From: Rhodospirillales bacterium
GTDB taxonomy: Bacteria > Pseudomonadota > Alphaproteobacteria > Rhodospirillales > Casp-alpha2
DNA length: 34,181 nucleotides
Direction: 5' to 3'
NCBI GenBank assembly: GCA_021775105.1
Contig: JAJFIJ010000246.1
Coordinates: 1-34,181, forward strand
Made by a program: the position numbers and the translations under genes
The notes under the pieces: model-generated
The model's input: the letters and a program-made list of their open reading frames with translations, nothing else
What the model was told of the DNA's origin: nothing
The model's database searches: none
In this document: positions 8,770 through 17,353 of the stretch, piece after piece
Numbering within the stretch: position 1 is the stretch's first letter
How the letters are laid out: the number at the start of each line of letters is the position of its first letter

Positions 8770-9270
8770 GTGAGCACCGTCGCTCAATCTCCACCTGAAA
8801 TCCGGGCCTTTCTGGAACAGTCAGGCTGCGCCTTTGAAATCATCGCCTGCGATCCGGAGCTTGCGGATACCGCGGTGTTCTGCCGCAAATACGGCTATGC
8901 CATGGACCGATCAGCCAATACCATCCTCGTCAGAAGCAAGACCGGGGAGCGGAAATTCGCCGCCTGCATCGTCCTTTCCACCTGCCGGCTGGATGTCAAC
9001 AAGACCATCCGTAAACGTCTGGGCGCGCGCAAGGTTTCCTTTGCATCACCCGATGAAACCCGTGAACTGACCGGCATGGAACTCGGTGGCGTGACGGCCC
9101 TCAATCTGCCCGCTACCCTGCCGCTGTGGGTCGACAGCCGGGTCATGGAGTGCCCGGAAATTATTCTCGGCGGCGGCAACCGGTCGTCCAAGATTATCGT
9201 CGACCCGGCGATCCTCCGGACCCTGCCGCAAATGGAAACGGTTGACGGTCTGGCAATGGAAATTGTCTGA
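8770..9270 (+). CDS. YbaK/EbsC-type aminoacyl-tRNA deacylase-like protein
   Basis: A 166-residue protein of the YbaK/ProX superfamily, whose members remove wrongly attached amino acids from tRNA (for example Cys or Ala from tRNA-Pro). Diagnostic segments are the N-terminal PPEIRAFLEQ helix, AVFCRKYGYAMDRSANTILV, the conserved lysine region RKFAACIVLSTCRLDVNK, and a C-terminal glycine-rich strand EIILGGGNRSSKIIV. It begins with GTG three bases after the Pmp3-type gene, suggesting translational coupling. This subgroup differs from E. coli YbaK, so substrate specificity is not known. Confidence 0.85.
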   Translation: MSTVAQSPPEIRAFLEQSGCAFEIIACDPELADTAVFCRKYGYAMDRSANTILVRSKTGERKFAACIVLSTCRLDVNKTIRKRLGARKVSFASPDETRELTGMELGGVTALNLPATLPLWVDSRVMECPEIILGGGNRSSKIIVDPAILRTLPQMETVDGLAMEIV

Positions 9271-9293
9271 CAGCTGTTGATACCTGTCGAACA

Positions 9294-10316
9294 TTAACCC
9301 GTGCCGGGTAAAAGATTCTGGCAGTTGTCACCAGCCAGAAGTGCAAGAAACCTTGATCTCTGATCTGCATTCAAGGCACTGCCATCCCACCACTCTGCGT
9401 GTTCTGCCCGCTCTTTATCAGGATTGATGACAATGCCCCAAAGCGGGCTGAACTCATTTGGAAGTACCGAGTACCGTGTGTCGATGACCAGCCCCGTCCG
9501 GGGCTCATAAGACAGATAACCGGCCGAAAATTTCCTGAACCTCTCAATGTCATGGGCTTGCTGACTATCGGGCGAAAGGTTCAGCAAGTCCTCGCTCAGG
9601 TTCAGTTTCGCTATTTTCTGTCCGGGACAGTATTGAGATCCCTGCGCTAACCGGATGGCGTCGACATAATAAAAATCTTCAAACTCATAGATCGCCTTCC
9701 ACAGCAGCAAATTGCCAAATGAAGGTTTTACGGAGACCAGATCTGGCGAATGCCCCCTCGACAAGGCAAGGTCCTGGCCGAGCGCCAGCGCCCGCTTGCC
9801 CTGAAATATCCCCATCGACATATAGAGCAGAACCCAGCCCAGTCCGAGGAAGACGTAGAGCCGGGACCGCTTGAGGCAAACGAAGGCAAACAGAATTAGA
9901 AGGGGAACCGTAAAAAGTGGATCAATAACCGAGATGTAATTCCAGGCGATACGGGCATCAGAAAAGGGCCATAACAGTTGTGTGCCGTAGGATGTAAAGG
10001 CATCCAGCAACGCATGTGTGGCGTAGCCCACAAAACAGACAAGATAGGTCTCCCGCCACGACAAATGCTTTTTCAAAAACCAGTACAAACATGCTGCAAC
10101 CAGCAAAGCGCCGACGGGGACAAATATCAGTGAATGGGTAAATTGACGATGGAACTCGAGAAACAATAGCGGGTCTATGGATGACCGGATAAGGATATCC
10201 AGATCAGCCGCCATCCCGGCAAGCGCACCGGCAATTCCGACCGGAACAAGTTTTTCCCGGCGGAATGCGGATTGGGAAAAAGCGGCACCAATGACGCCCT
10301 GACTAACCGGATCCAT
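9294..10316 (-). CDS. YdjM/DUF457-type membrane-bound metal-dependent hydrolase
   Basis: A 340-residue protein of the family annotated as membrane-bound metal-dependent hydrolase. The N-terminal MDPVSQGVIGAAFSQ, the acidic motif AADLDIL near residue 38, the histidine motif EFHRQFTHSLIF near 54-65 and GYATHALLDAFTSYG near 97-111 are conserved, presumably metal-binding, positions. About five membrane helices follow, then a soluble C-terminal half. It lies only three bases after the guaA stop, so it is probably in the same transcript. Biochemical function is not established for the family. Confidence 0.82.
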   Translation of the reverse strand: MDPVSQGVIGAAFSQSAFRREKLVPVGIAGALAGMAADLDILIRSSIDPLLFLEFHRQFTHSLIFVPVGALLVAACLYWFLKKHLSWRETYLVCFVGYATHALLDAFTSYGTQLLWPFSDARIAWNYISVIDPLFTVPLLILFAFVCLKRSRLYVFLGLGWVLLYMSMGIFQGKRALALGQDLALSRGHSPDLVSVKPSFGNLLLWKAIYEFEDFYYVDAIRLAQGSQYCPGQKIAKLNLSEDLLNLSPDSQQAHDIERFRKFSAGYLSYEPRTGLVIDTRYSVLPNEFSPLWGIVINPDKERAEHAEWWDGSALNADQRSRFLALLAGDNCQNLLPGTG

Positions 10317-10319
10317 AAC

Positions 10320-11885
10320 CTATTCCCACTCAATCGTGCCGGGCGGTTTTGAAGTGATATCGTAAACCACCCGGTTGATGCCCTTGACCTCGTTGATGAT
10401 GCGGCTGGCCGTGCGGCCAAGGAAGGCATGATCGAACGGGTAATAATCCGCCGTCATGCCGTCCGTTGAATTGACGGCACGCAGCGCGCAGACGTTATCG
10501 TAGGTCCTGGCATCGCCCATCACGCCGACCGACTGCACCGGCAGCAACACACAGAACGCCTGCCAGATCGCGTCATAAAGCCCGGCGTTTTTGATCTCAT
10601 CGAGATAGATCGCATCGGCCTGACGCAGCACATCCAGCTTTTCCGGACTGATCGCGCCGGGGATGCGGATGGCGAGGCCCGGTCCGGGGAACGGGTGACG
10701 GTCAACGAAGGCATCCGGCAGGCCCAGTTCGCGGCCGAGATCACGCACTTCATCCTTGAACAGTTCACGCAACGGTTCGACCAGTTTCATGTTCATGCGT
10801 TCCGGCAACCCGCCGACATTGTGATGCGACTTGATCGTCACCGATGGCCCGCCGGTGAACGACACACTTTCGATGACATCCGGATAAAGCGTGCCCTGGG
10901 CGAGAAAGTCCGCACCGCCGACGCGCCCGGCTTCTTCCTCGAACACATCGATAAACAACCCGCCGATGGTCTTGCGTTTGGTTTCCGGATCATCAACCCC
11001 GGCCAGCGCGCCGAGAAACATCTCCGACGCGTCCTTGTGAACCAGCGGAATGTTGTAGTGATCGCGGAACAGGGTCACCACTTCCTCGCCTTCATTCAGC
11101 CGCATCAGGCCGTGGTCGACAAACACGCAGGTCAGCTGATCGCCAATCGCTTCATGCAGCAACACGGCAACGACCGAGCTGTCGACGCCGCCGGACAGGC
11201 CGCAGATCACCCGTCCCGTGCCGACCTGCTGGCGGACCTTGGCAATCGCTTCGTCCCTGAACGCCTTCATCGTCCAGTCGCCACCGGCGCCGCAGACCTT
11301 GTGGGTGAAGTTCGCCAACAGTTTCGCCCCGTCCGGCGTATGCACGACTTCGGGGTGGAACTGCACCGCGTAAAAGCGCAAATCGTCGTTGGCGATCACG
11401 GCAAAGGGCGAGCTGTCGGTTGTGGCGATGGCGCGAAAGCCGTCCGGCAGGCTGTTGATCCGGTCGCCGTGGCTCATCCACACCTGATGCGTCTGCCCTG
11501 GCGCCCAGACCCCGTCGGTCAGCGGGCAGGTATCGGTGACATCGACCATGGCGCGGCCAAATTCGCGGTGGTTGCTTTCCGTCACGTCGCCGCCCATCTC
11601 GGCGACCATCGTCTGTTCGCCGTAGCAGATGCCCAATACCGGTAGCCCCATATCGAACAGGCCATCCGGTGCGCGGGGCGTTTCCGCTTCATGGACGGAG
11701 GCCGGACCGCCGGAAAGAATGACGCCCTTGGGGGCAAATTTCCGGATGCTGTCGACGGTGACGGCGTTGAACGGATGGACTTCGCTATAGACGCCGGATT
11801 CGCGCACCCGTCTGGCGATCAGCTGCGTCACCTGCGAGCCAAAATCGATGATCAGAATGCGGTCTGCATGGAGTTCATGTGTCAT
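10320..11885 (-). CDS. guaA: GMP synthase (glutamine-hydrolysing)
   Basis: GuaA converts XMP to GMP using glutamine and ATP, the last step of guanine nucleotide synthesis. The 521-residue protein has the full two-domain layout. In the class I glutaminase domain, the nucleophile is Cys87 in GICYGEQ and the His/Glu pair lies in AVQFHPEV. The ATP pyrophosphatase domain has the PP-loop [10 protein letters not shown], and the C-terminal dimerisation domain ends KPPGTIEWE. Length is standard. Codon use is more GC-rich than in the accessory genes upstream. Confidence 0.98.
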   Translation of the reverse strand: MTHELHADRILIIDFGSQVTQLIARRVRESGVYSEVHPFNAVTVDSIRKFAPKGVILSGGPASVHEAETPRAPDGLFDMGLPVLGICYGEQTMVAEMGGDVTESNHREFGRAMVDVTDTCPLTDGVWAPGQTHQVWMSHGDRINSLPDGFRAIATTDSSPFAVIANDDLRFYAVQFHPEVVHTPDGAKLLANFTHKVCGAGGDWTMKAFRDEAIAKVRQQVGTGRVICGLSGGVDSSVVAVLLHEAIGDQLTCVFVDHGLMRLNEGEEVVTLFRDHYNIPLVHKDASEMFLGALAGVDDPETKRKTIGGLFIDVFEEEAGRVGGADFLAQGTLYPDVIESVSFTGGPSVTIKSHHNVGGLPERMNMKLVEPLRELFKDEVRDLGRELGLPDAFVDRHPFPGPGLAIRIPGAISPEKLDVLRQADAIYLDEIKNAGLYDAIWQAFCVLLPVQSVGVMGDARTYDNVCALRAVNSTDGMTADYYPFDHAFLGRTASRIINEVKGINRVVYDITSKPPGTIEWE

Positions 11886-11999
11886 GACAAGCTTCTAGAC
11901 AATTCTGCTGGAGGAGTCACGTTTATCGGGCTCAAGCCCGCTGTGCTTATAGAAAAATACAACATTTTGTGTGCTTTTGTGCGTTTTTGTGTGTCTTTT

Positions 12000-12590
12000 T
12001 CATCGAATCGGGTCCTGGTCTGGCCCCGGCAAGACTTCCGGTGACATGTCCTGCATGAAATCATCACGATTGGGTTTGGGTCGCATATATCGGCGAATAT
12101 GATCGGTTTCCATCATCAGCATTCCGGCTTCGGGGACGGGAGCCCGTTCCAGCGTGCGGATCGCCATGGTATTGAGGCGGCCCGCTGCGCTCATCTTGAT
12201 TTTCACTTGCGCTTCGACTGCGCGCACGGCGGCATGATAGTTGTTATCGGCAAGGGCGCTATCATAAATGACCGCGAGTTGATCGAAAGCATCTTCCATC
12301 TCCCATACCGTCTCCATTGCGTATTTCTGGCGCAACTCATGGATATAGGCGCGAACCTTGGTTTCCCGCAGCAGGCGACAGCCCTGATAGGAAGCGTTTT
12401 TGTCTGAATACCCGGCTTCGCGCACGGCGCGGGCGGCATTGCCGTGATGGACATAATATTCACAGAACTGCTGCTGTTTCAGCTTCAACTGTTTACCGAT
12501 AGACAATCCGCGTGGGGGTGTCCCGTTGGTCGGCAACTCCGCCGCCATCTCCGCCGCTGCACGTTTGGCATGAAAAAAGGAATCGGGCAC
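12000..12590 (-). CDS. Phage terminase small subunit-like protein (orphan)
   Basis: A 196-residue protein with the terminase small-subunit DNA-recognition helix-turn-helix: LKLKQQQFCEYYVHHGNAA followed by AVREAGYSDKNASYQGCRLL. In phages this subunit recognises the packaging site and hands DNA to the large subunit. No large subunit, portal or capsid gene is nearby, so this is a phage remnant or a domesticated DNA-binding protein. A GTG start at 12590 is chosen because AAGGAG (12597-12602) precedes it by six bases; the open frame extends to 12641 without a ribosome site. The stop lies about 115 bases from the guaA start. Confidence 0.8.
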   Translation of the reverse strand: MPDSFFHAKRAAAEMAAELPTNGTPPRGLSIGKQLKLKQQQFCEYYVHHGNAARAVREAGYSDKNASYQGCRLLRETKVRAYIHELRQKYAMETVWEMEDAFDQLAVIYDSALADNNYHAAVRAVEAQVKIKMSAAGRLNTMAIRTLERAPVPEAGMLMMETDHIRRYMRPKPNRDDFMQDMSPEVLPGPDQDPIR

Positions 12591-12596
12591 GGGAAT

Positions 12597-12602
12597 CTCC
12601 TT
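12597..12602 (-). promoter_or_regulatory. Ribosome binding site fixing the terminase GTG start
   Basis: AAGGAG on the minus strand, six bases before a GTG codon. It decides between this start and an upstream ATG at 12641 that has no ribosome site. Confidence 0.7.
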
Positions 12603-12773
12603 GTGGGGGGGTGAAAATTCAGAGTTTTTGGAATATATCACAAAATATAATAAATATCAAGATAATATGAATAAAATAGGAAAATTAAGATATTCAGTAA
12701 TCTCCCAGTTTTACTCGTGCACATTGTATAGAGAGACGGGGAGCAGGTAGTATAAGATGATGGTCAGGAAATT

Positions 12774-13682
12774 TTGGATGGACGTTCAGTGGTAAAAGCG
12801 GTTTTCACGACCAAAGAGAGTTCGGCTTACGATGACCGCCCTTGGGAGTGTTACCATTTTCCAAAAACCTATCTGAATTATGTCGAGCAGACGGTTGGCG
12901 ATATGATCGTCTATTACGAACCACGGCGAAGATCGGCAGATCTTTCCAGCGGGGGTGGACGACAATCCTATTTTGCCACGGCAATTGTCACCCATATTGA
13001 TGCAGACCAAAAGCGGGATGGTCACTTCTACGCTTGGGTGAAAGATTACCTTCGATTCGATAATGCCGTCCCGTTCAAAGGGCGTGAGAGTTATTTCGAA
13101 AGCGGCCTAAAGAAGCCGGACGGCAGTACCAATAAGGGCGCATTTGGTCGTGCCGTCCGGCATGTTCCTGATCAGGAATTTGAAGCAATACTGACCGCGG
13201 GATTCTCTAACAGTTTGGTGCGTGAGGAATATTTGACCGAGCCGACTGGATTGAATGAAATTCAAATGGAAATTGATCGCCCGATCACCCAGTCCGTCTT
13301 GAGTCGCCCATTTCGGGACAAAGCGTTCCGTCAGCAAATTCGCTACGCTTATAATGACAGATGTGCCGTGACGGGTTTGCGGTTGATCAATGGAGGCGGA
13401 AGGCCGGAAATTGAAGCCGCGCACATCAAACCCGTAGAAGATCGTGGTCCCGATGCTGTGCAAAATGGGATTGCGCTTTCACGTACGGCCCATTGGATGT
13501 TTGATCGTGGTCTGATTTCAATAGACGACGATATGAAGATTCTTAAATCAAAGAGTTTCCCTCTGGGCGATGCCGAAAGCCTGATCAACCACGAAGGATA
13601 TTTGATTGTCCCGGAGAACAGCACTTTACGACCCCATCCGTCATTTTTGAACTATCACCGCGAGATCGTGTTTAAGGAGTGA
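12774..13682 (+). CDS. HNH endonuclease with N-terminal accessory domain
   Basis: A 302-residue protein with a C-terminal HNH nuclease domain of the HNH_2 type. Cys197 (RCAVTG), His217 (EAAHIKP), Asn231 (VQNGIAL) and His240 (TAHWMFDRG) form the beta-beta-alpha metal site expected to cut DNA. Residues 1-180 form a conserved domain found with such nucleases, including AVFTTKESSAYDDRPWECYH and MIVYYEPRR. The start is uncertain: TTG at 12774 follows AGGAA (12766-12770) closely, and a GTG at 12789 is the alternative. Such proteins occur as orphan restriction or defence nucleases. The next gene starts three bases after this stop. Nuclease fold is confident; role is open. Confidence 0.85.
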   Translation: MDGRSVVKAVFTTKESSAYDDRPWECYHFPKTYLNYVEQTVGDMIVYYEPRRRSADLSSGGGRQSYFATAIVTHIDADQKRDGHFYAWVKDYLRFDNAVPFKGRESYFESGLKKPDGSTNKGAFGRAVRHVPDQEFEAILTAGFSNSLVREEYLTEPTGLNEIQMEIDRPITQSVLSRPFRDKAFRQQIRYAYNDRCAVTGLRLINGGGRPEIEAAHIKPVEDRGPDAVQNGIALSRTAHWMFDRGLISIDDDMKILKSKSFPLGDAESLINHEGYLIVPENSTLRPHPSFLNYHREIVFKE

Positions 13683-13684
13683 CC

Positions 13685-13894
13685 ATGTCTGAAATTTCCG
13701 AATTATCGCCGGACGCAAAAAGATGGTTGGATGAAGTGAATAAAGTCATGACCGAGCAATATTTTATAAATTCTGAGGATGCCGGTTGGGACAACAAACT
13801 GATCGAAATATACTATGGTTATGGAGATTTGCCCGCCGAGTTTGTCGAATGGTACGTAGAGAAATACGGCCTTTATGAATTTCGGATGTATTAG
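13685..13894 (+). CDS. Small acidic protein coupled to the HNH gene
   Basis: A 69-residue protein with about 15 acidic and 6 basic residues, rich in Tyr and Trp (WDNKLIEIYYGYGDLP). Its ribosome site AAGGAG (13674-13679) lies within the end of the HNH gene, and its ATG is three bases past the HNH stop, so translation is probably coupled. I do not recognise the family. Acidic partners of nucleases can act as inhibitors or DNA mimics; that role here is a guess from size, charge and position. Confidence 0.65.
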   Translation: MSEISELSPDAKRWLDEVNKVMTEQYFINSEDAGWDNKLIEIYYGYGDLPAEFVEWYVEKYGLYEFRMY

Positions 13895-13989
13895 TTGATT
13901 TAACCTTGTCTCTCCGGTCCGCCACCAACTCTCAACATTTCTCTAATACTAAAGCTAACTCAGAGGGATGGTGTTGAACGGGAAAGGAA

Positions 13990-15054
13990 TTAGGCTGCAA
14001 GTATCCCATGTTCTGGCAACAATTCGGTAAGAATAAGATTCCGGTGCCATCGTGCTGCGCGATAAAACAGGTGCAGGTCAGTCTTTATCAATTCGCCAGA
14101 TCCGGGGGCCGATGCCGGACGGAACTTCATATCTTCAATAGTTTCCGTCCATCTGTCCCCAAGATAGTCCGGTATGGCTTCATTTTTGCCGGTGATCTTT
14201 CCGGACTTCATAGCGGTTTTCCACTTTGATATGCGGTCTTCCTTTTTTCCTTCAAACCGGATGACATCGCGTACGGCAGATGAAATCGTCGCCCAGCTTT
14301 GGCCACCGTTGGGATCTTTGTGATTGGGACTGAGAGCAGCGTAATTCTCGAACATCGCGTGCAAGGCCTTGCACCCTTCCATGAAATCCTTGCTGTTTTG
14401 CCGATCAACGATAACGCCATCAACATCGCGAATATATGACCAGTTCAGATAGGGGCGGTCTGGATAGGTAAGCGCAGGTCCGTGCCCAAGTGGAAAGCTG
14501 TGGGACACACCGGAGCTCTTGATTTTATCCCAAAGTTTTGTGGCTTTTGAAGTTACATATTCAAGAACGGTTTCATCGTTGATAGATATCTTCAGGCTAT
14601 CATCGCGAATTGCATTCAGGTTATGGTTTGCGCCGATAAATCCATAATGAGCAAAGGTATCGGCATAGACGTGGGCTGTTACCCCGATCAAATGTGGTCC
14701 GTATTTAACTTTGCCAGCCTGTTCGAGATTACGCCTTACGACCACACGCGCGATATTACTGTCTTTCCGGCATATCAGCTTTTCGGCGATAGAGTTGCCT
14801 TGTCCACCGGGTAGAAAATGAAAAGGCAACCAGACCATGCGCTGATCGCTGGCATCGGCATTGTGATAATCGATTGTCTTATGGGCCGTCATTTCTGCAA
14901 GCATAGAACGGCCATCGTCGAGATGAAGGCTTTCATCAAGAATAGCATCATCGACGTACTCAGATGCGCTTGCGATCACAGTTGCCGTTTTCCTTTTGAG
15001 GCCTGCCGCTCTCGCCAAAGCGTAAACACCATAATAATGCATATCGGCTTGCAT
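13990..15054 (-). CDS. DUF6765-like family protein
   Basis: A 354-residue protein beginning MQADMHYYGVYALARAAGLK, with conserved motifs ASEYVDDAILD and GVTAHVYADTFAHYGFIG. The spacing of His and Asp residues resembles metal-dependent helical hydrolases such as zinc-dependent phospholipase C or HD-type enzymes. I believe this matches DUF6765, an uncharacterised family; the assignment is from memory. No signal peptide or membrane segment is evident. It lies in the AT-richer island beside the terminase and HNH genes and is divergent from the PilZ gene. Confidence 0.65.
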   Translation of the reverse strand: MQADMHYYGVYALARAAGLKRKTATVIASASEYVDDAILDESLHLDDGRSMLAEMTAHKTIDYHNADASDQRMVWLPFHFLPGGQGNSIAEKLICRKDSNIARVVVRRNLEQAGKVKYGPHLIGVTAHVYADTFAHYGFIGANHNLNAIRDDSLKISINDETVLEYVTSKATKLWDKIKSSGVSHSFPLGHGPALTYPDRPYLNWSYIRDVDGVIVDRQNSKDFMEGCKALHAMFENYAALSPNHKDPNGGQSWATISSAVRDVIRFEGKKEDRISKWKTAMKSGKITGKNEAIPDYLGDRWTETIEDMKFRPASAPGSGELIKTDLHLFYRAARWHRNLILTELLPEHGILAA

Positions 15055-15275
15055 TCAATTATCCCTTCGCAAAACGACAAAACAACTAGAAGGAATTGTA
15101 AGATAATAATATTCTAATTAAAAGATGAAAAAAGTACACATAATTAAACAATGTCCCTACATGTGCCGGGAAGCATGTAACAACCTGACACCAGTGACCC
15201 CCGTCACTTCGCGGCACTGAATAGTCGTCTATGCCTTGGGTAACAGTTATCAACCGGACACAAGAGACTCCAGAT

Positions 15276-15602
15276 ATGTCGAGTGACAGCAGATTCACCG
15301 AACAACGGAAATCCGAACGATTATCCTTTTCCGCGAAAGTCAGTGTGACTCTGGGCGGGCGGGTGGTTGAAGGGGGGCTGCTTGATATTGGCGCAGGCGG
15401 TGCCAAGGTTAGTCTCGCGACAGCCATGCCCGCTCAACCTGAACCGACGCCCCGGGCCGTGACCCTGAATATTCCGAAATTCGGCGCGTTTGATGGCACC
15501 ATCGTGTGGACGGACGGCAAAACTGTGGGCATTGCGTTTTCCGAAAACCACAAGACACTGGTAAGCCTGATCCGCGAAGCGATTACGCGAGGTGCGGCCT
15601 GA
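15276..15602 (+). CDS. PilZ domain protein
   Basis: A 108-residue single PilZ domain, the usual cyclic-di-GMP receptor module. The binding signature is present as R11-K-S-E-R15 followed by D37-I-G-A-G-G42. The motif is normally (D/N)xSxxG, so the serine is glycine here and ligand affinity may differ. The C-terminal strand FDGTIVWTDGKTVGIAFSE is typical. An upstream ATG at 15231 is possible, but 15276 matches the domain start. It precedes, on the same strand, a 330-residue helical protein of unknown function. Confidence 0.88.
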   Translation: MSSDSRFTEQRKSERLSFSAKVSVTLGGRVVEGGLLDIGAGGAKVSLATAMPAQPEPTPRAVTLNIPKFGAFDGTIVWTDGKTVGIAFSENHKTLVSLIREAITRGAA

Positions 15603-15807
15603 AAAAGACTGGAGGGCAGTCTGTCCGCGCTCGACAGGAATCCCGCGCCCTTCCGGTTCCGCTCCCGGTCCTGCTCCACGTCTTCCGGTTGCACAGCGAT
15701 TATCATTTCATTAATCACAGGAAAAGCCTAGTATAGCTGCGGATTTGATGACGGCTTGGGGGGAAAGGCTCAGTCATGAAATGCTTAATTGTGTATTGTA
15801 AAGATCA
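15603..15807. other. Gap between the PilZ and 330-aa genes
   Basis: About 200 bases, mainly upstream region of the 330-residue gene. I see no gene, repeat or strong hairpin, and no clear terminator for the PilZ gene. Confidence 0.4.
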
Positions 15808-16800
15808 ATGACCCTCGATGCGGGGGGACAGGCGATTGACATCAGCGCCCGGGACATTGACTCCCTGTCTGTCCTGCCGCTCGCCATATTGCCGCTTGAG
15901 ACCGAAGCCCTTCGCCGTATCCGCATGATCAAGGACAGCAGGCTTGAAAGCGCCATCGAGATTTTTTCAGGCGAAAGCGTCGGCAGCGGCCTGATCTATT
16001 TGTCCAACCTCCGTGAAACGTTTCCGCGAGTCACCCTTGATGATTGCGACATGCTGGCGGCGGTTGCCGAACTGCACAGTTTTGATGTCTACAGCCTGCG
16101 TATTTCCCTGCGCAATATCGGCATTGAAGTGGATGCGCAAAAACATCTCTGTCTGTCCGAAGCCAAACAGCGGGAATTGCAGGAATATATCCGCCCCTTC
16201 ACCGAACGTCTGATCAAACAGATATATGGCGGCACTGAAGCAAATGTTGATACCACGACAATTGCCACGCTGTTTCACGATCCGGATGTCAATGCGGCGC
16301 GCGAAAAGCTCAGGAACATTGCCAGAAACCTCTCCATTCCCCTGCAGGACGTGCCACAGTTTCTTGCTGATTACGGTGATATTTATCTGTCGGTTGCCTA
16401 TTACCGGAACTGCCTTGATTCGGTGCAGCCGGTCATTGATGATTTTCTGGCGACTCTCGACGAAATCAAACAGCACCGGGAGATGATGCAAAATCAGGAA
16501 CTGATGAAGGTGTGTAAACATCTTGAGGGCAAGCTCGGCAATATGAAGACCCTGCTGACCAGCCGCTTCGATACCTTCACCAGTAACACCGATGACATGT
16601 GGCAGGACATGAACGCCGAACGGTTCGGCAATTTCAGGCAGATGGTGGAAGACAGTCATTCGGTGCTTGGTGGGTTGCTCTGTGTGCTGAGCATAAAAAT
16701 GACCGTCTGGAGCGATAATTTTCCACTCCACAGTATGGCAGGTCCCAGCCGCCGCGCCGACTTCATCATGACGGAAATGCGTCAGGGATTACTGAACTAG
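15808..16800 (+). CDS. Uncharacterised helical protein (330 aa)
   Basis: A 330-residue soluble protein with no signal peptide or membrane helix. The first 100 residues look globular, with LPLAILPLETEALRRIRMIK and a stretch ending LRISLRNIGIEVD. Residues 200-300 are helical with coiled-coil character (VIDDFLATLDEIKQHREMM and LEGKLGNMKTLLTSRFDTF). I recognise no domain. Similar proteins beside PilZ genes in Rhodospirillales come to mind, but I cannot verify that. Codon use and composition look native, and a function tied to cyclic-di-GMP output is only suggested by the neighbour. Confidence 0.75.
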   Translation: MTLDAGGQAIDISARDIDSLSVLPLAILPLETEALRRIRMIKDSRLESAIEIFSGESVGSGLIYLSNLRETFPRVTLDDCDMLAAVAELHSFDVYSLRISLRNIGIEVDAQKHLCLSEAKQRELQEYIRPFTERLIKQIYGGTEANVDTTTIATLFHDPDVNAAREKLRNIARNLSIPLQDVPQFLADYGDIYLSVAYYRNCLDSVQPVIDDFLATLDEIKQHREMMQNQELMKVCKHLEGKLGNMKTLLTSRFDTFTSNTDDMWQDMNAERFGNFRQMVEDSHSVLGGLLCVLSIKMTVWSDNFPLHSMAGPSRRADFIMTEMRQGLLN

Positions 16801-16847
16801 CTTTTTGCCCTCGTCTGGTTGTTCATTCGATCCGTTCCCCATCTCTT

Positions 16848-17213
16848 CTACTCACCACACGGATCAAACAGCCCGCCATCCAGATGTTGATGTCCCCAGT
16901 GCATGGCCTGAAGCAGCACAGGCTCCAGCGCGCGGCCGCTATCGGTCAGGTGATAGTGGTATCTGACCGGGCGTTGCTGATAGGTTTCACGCCGCACCAG
17001 TCCCCAGTTCATCAGTCGTTTAAGCCGCTCGGAAAGGATGTTGCTCGGCACCCGCTCGGCGCTGTCCTGTAACGCCTGAAAGGTGTGCTTGTCGTGCCAC
17101 ATCAGATCGCGGACAATCAGCAGGGTCCATTTATCACCGACCAGTTCCAGGGTACGCGCAATCGAGCAGCGTGAGCGGAAATCGTGATCTTCCCTTTTCA
17201 AAACTTCGGTCAT
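16848..17213 (-). CDS. HxlR family transcriptional regulator
   Basis: A 121-residue winged helix-turn-helix protein of the HxlR type. The N-terminal cysteine is in RCSIARTLELVGDKWTLLIV, and the recognition region is VPSNILSERLKRLMNWGLV, followed by the wing RRETYQQRPVRYHYHLT. HxlR proteins bind palindromes as dimers, and some sense reactive electrophiles through the N-terminal cysteine. It is divergent from an EamA exporter gene with a 140-base gap holding a 25-bp inverted repeat, so it probably controls that exporter and itself. Confidence 0.93.
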   Translation of the reverse strand: MTEVLKREDHDFRSRCSIARTLELVGDKWTLLIVRDLMWHDKHTFQALQDSAERVPSNILSERLKRLMNWGLVRRETYQQRPVRYHYHLTDSGRALEPVLLQAMHWGHQHLDGGLFDPCGE

Positions 17214-17258
17214 CCGGCCGGTTTCCCTGTTGCTGTCGGCTATTTTCCTGTTTTAGCA

Positions 17259-17269
17259 CAAGTCACTTG
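17259..17269. promoter_or_regulatory. Secondary HxlR half-site palindrome
   Basis: CAAGTCACTTG is an 11-base palindrome around a central C. Its AGTCACTT matches one arm of the larger inverted repeat at 17295-17319. It lies nearer the regulator gene and may be an autoregulatory site. Confidence 0.45.
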
Positions 17270-17294
17270 CATTTTTAAAGCGTGTTGTGTATTC

Positions 17295-17319
17295 AGTAAC
17301 TTTCAAATTTAAAGTGACT
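17295..17319. promoter_or_regulatory. Candidate HxlR operator (25-bp inverted repeat)
   Basis: Arms AGTAACTTT and AAAGTGACT are separated by seven AT-rich bases and differ from perfect symmetry at one position. The repeat ends 34 bases before the EamA exporter start, inside the divergent promoter region. This fits a dimeric winged-helix repressor or activator; the assignment to the adjacent HxlR protein is inference from position. Confidence 0.65.
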
Positions 17320-17353
17320 ACCGATACCTGTCTGTGCTGATGAAAGGTGGATC

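Noticed and set aside
10695-11645. A 316-codon open frame on the plus strand antisense to guaA
   Set aside because: It mirrors a highly conserved GC-rich gene and its His/Arg-rich product has no recognisable motif. guaA on the other strand is certain.
11927-11940. Perfect hairpin CGGGCT-CA-AGCCCG upstream of guaA
   Set aside because: Considered as a terminator or riboswitch part, but there is no U tract on either strand and no further structure is evident.
15967-16731. A 254-codon open frame antisense to the 330-residue gene
   Set aside because: Its composition is His and Gln heavy with no domain. The plus-strand frame has a more natural composition and length.
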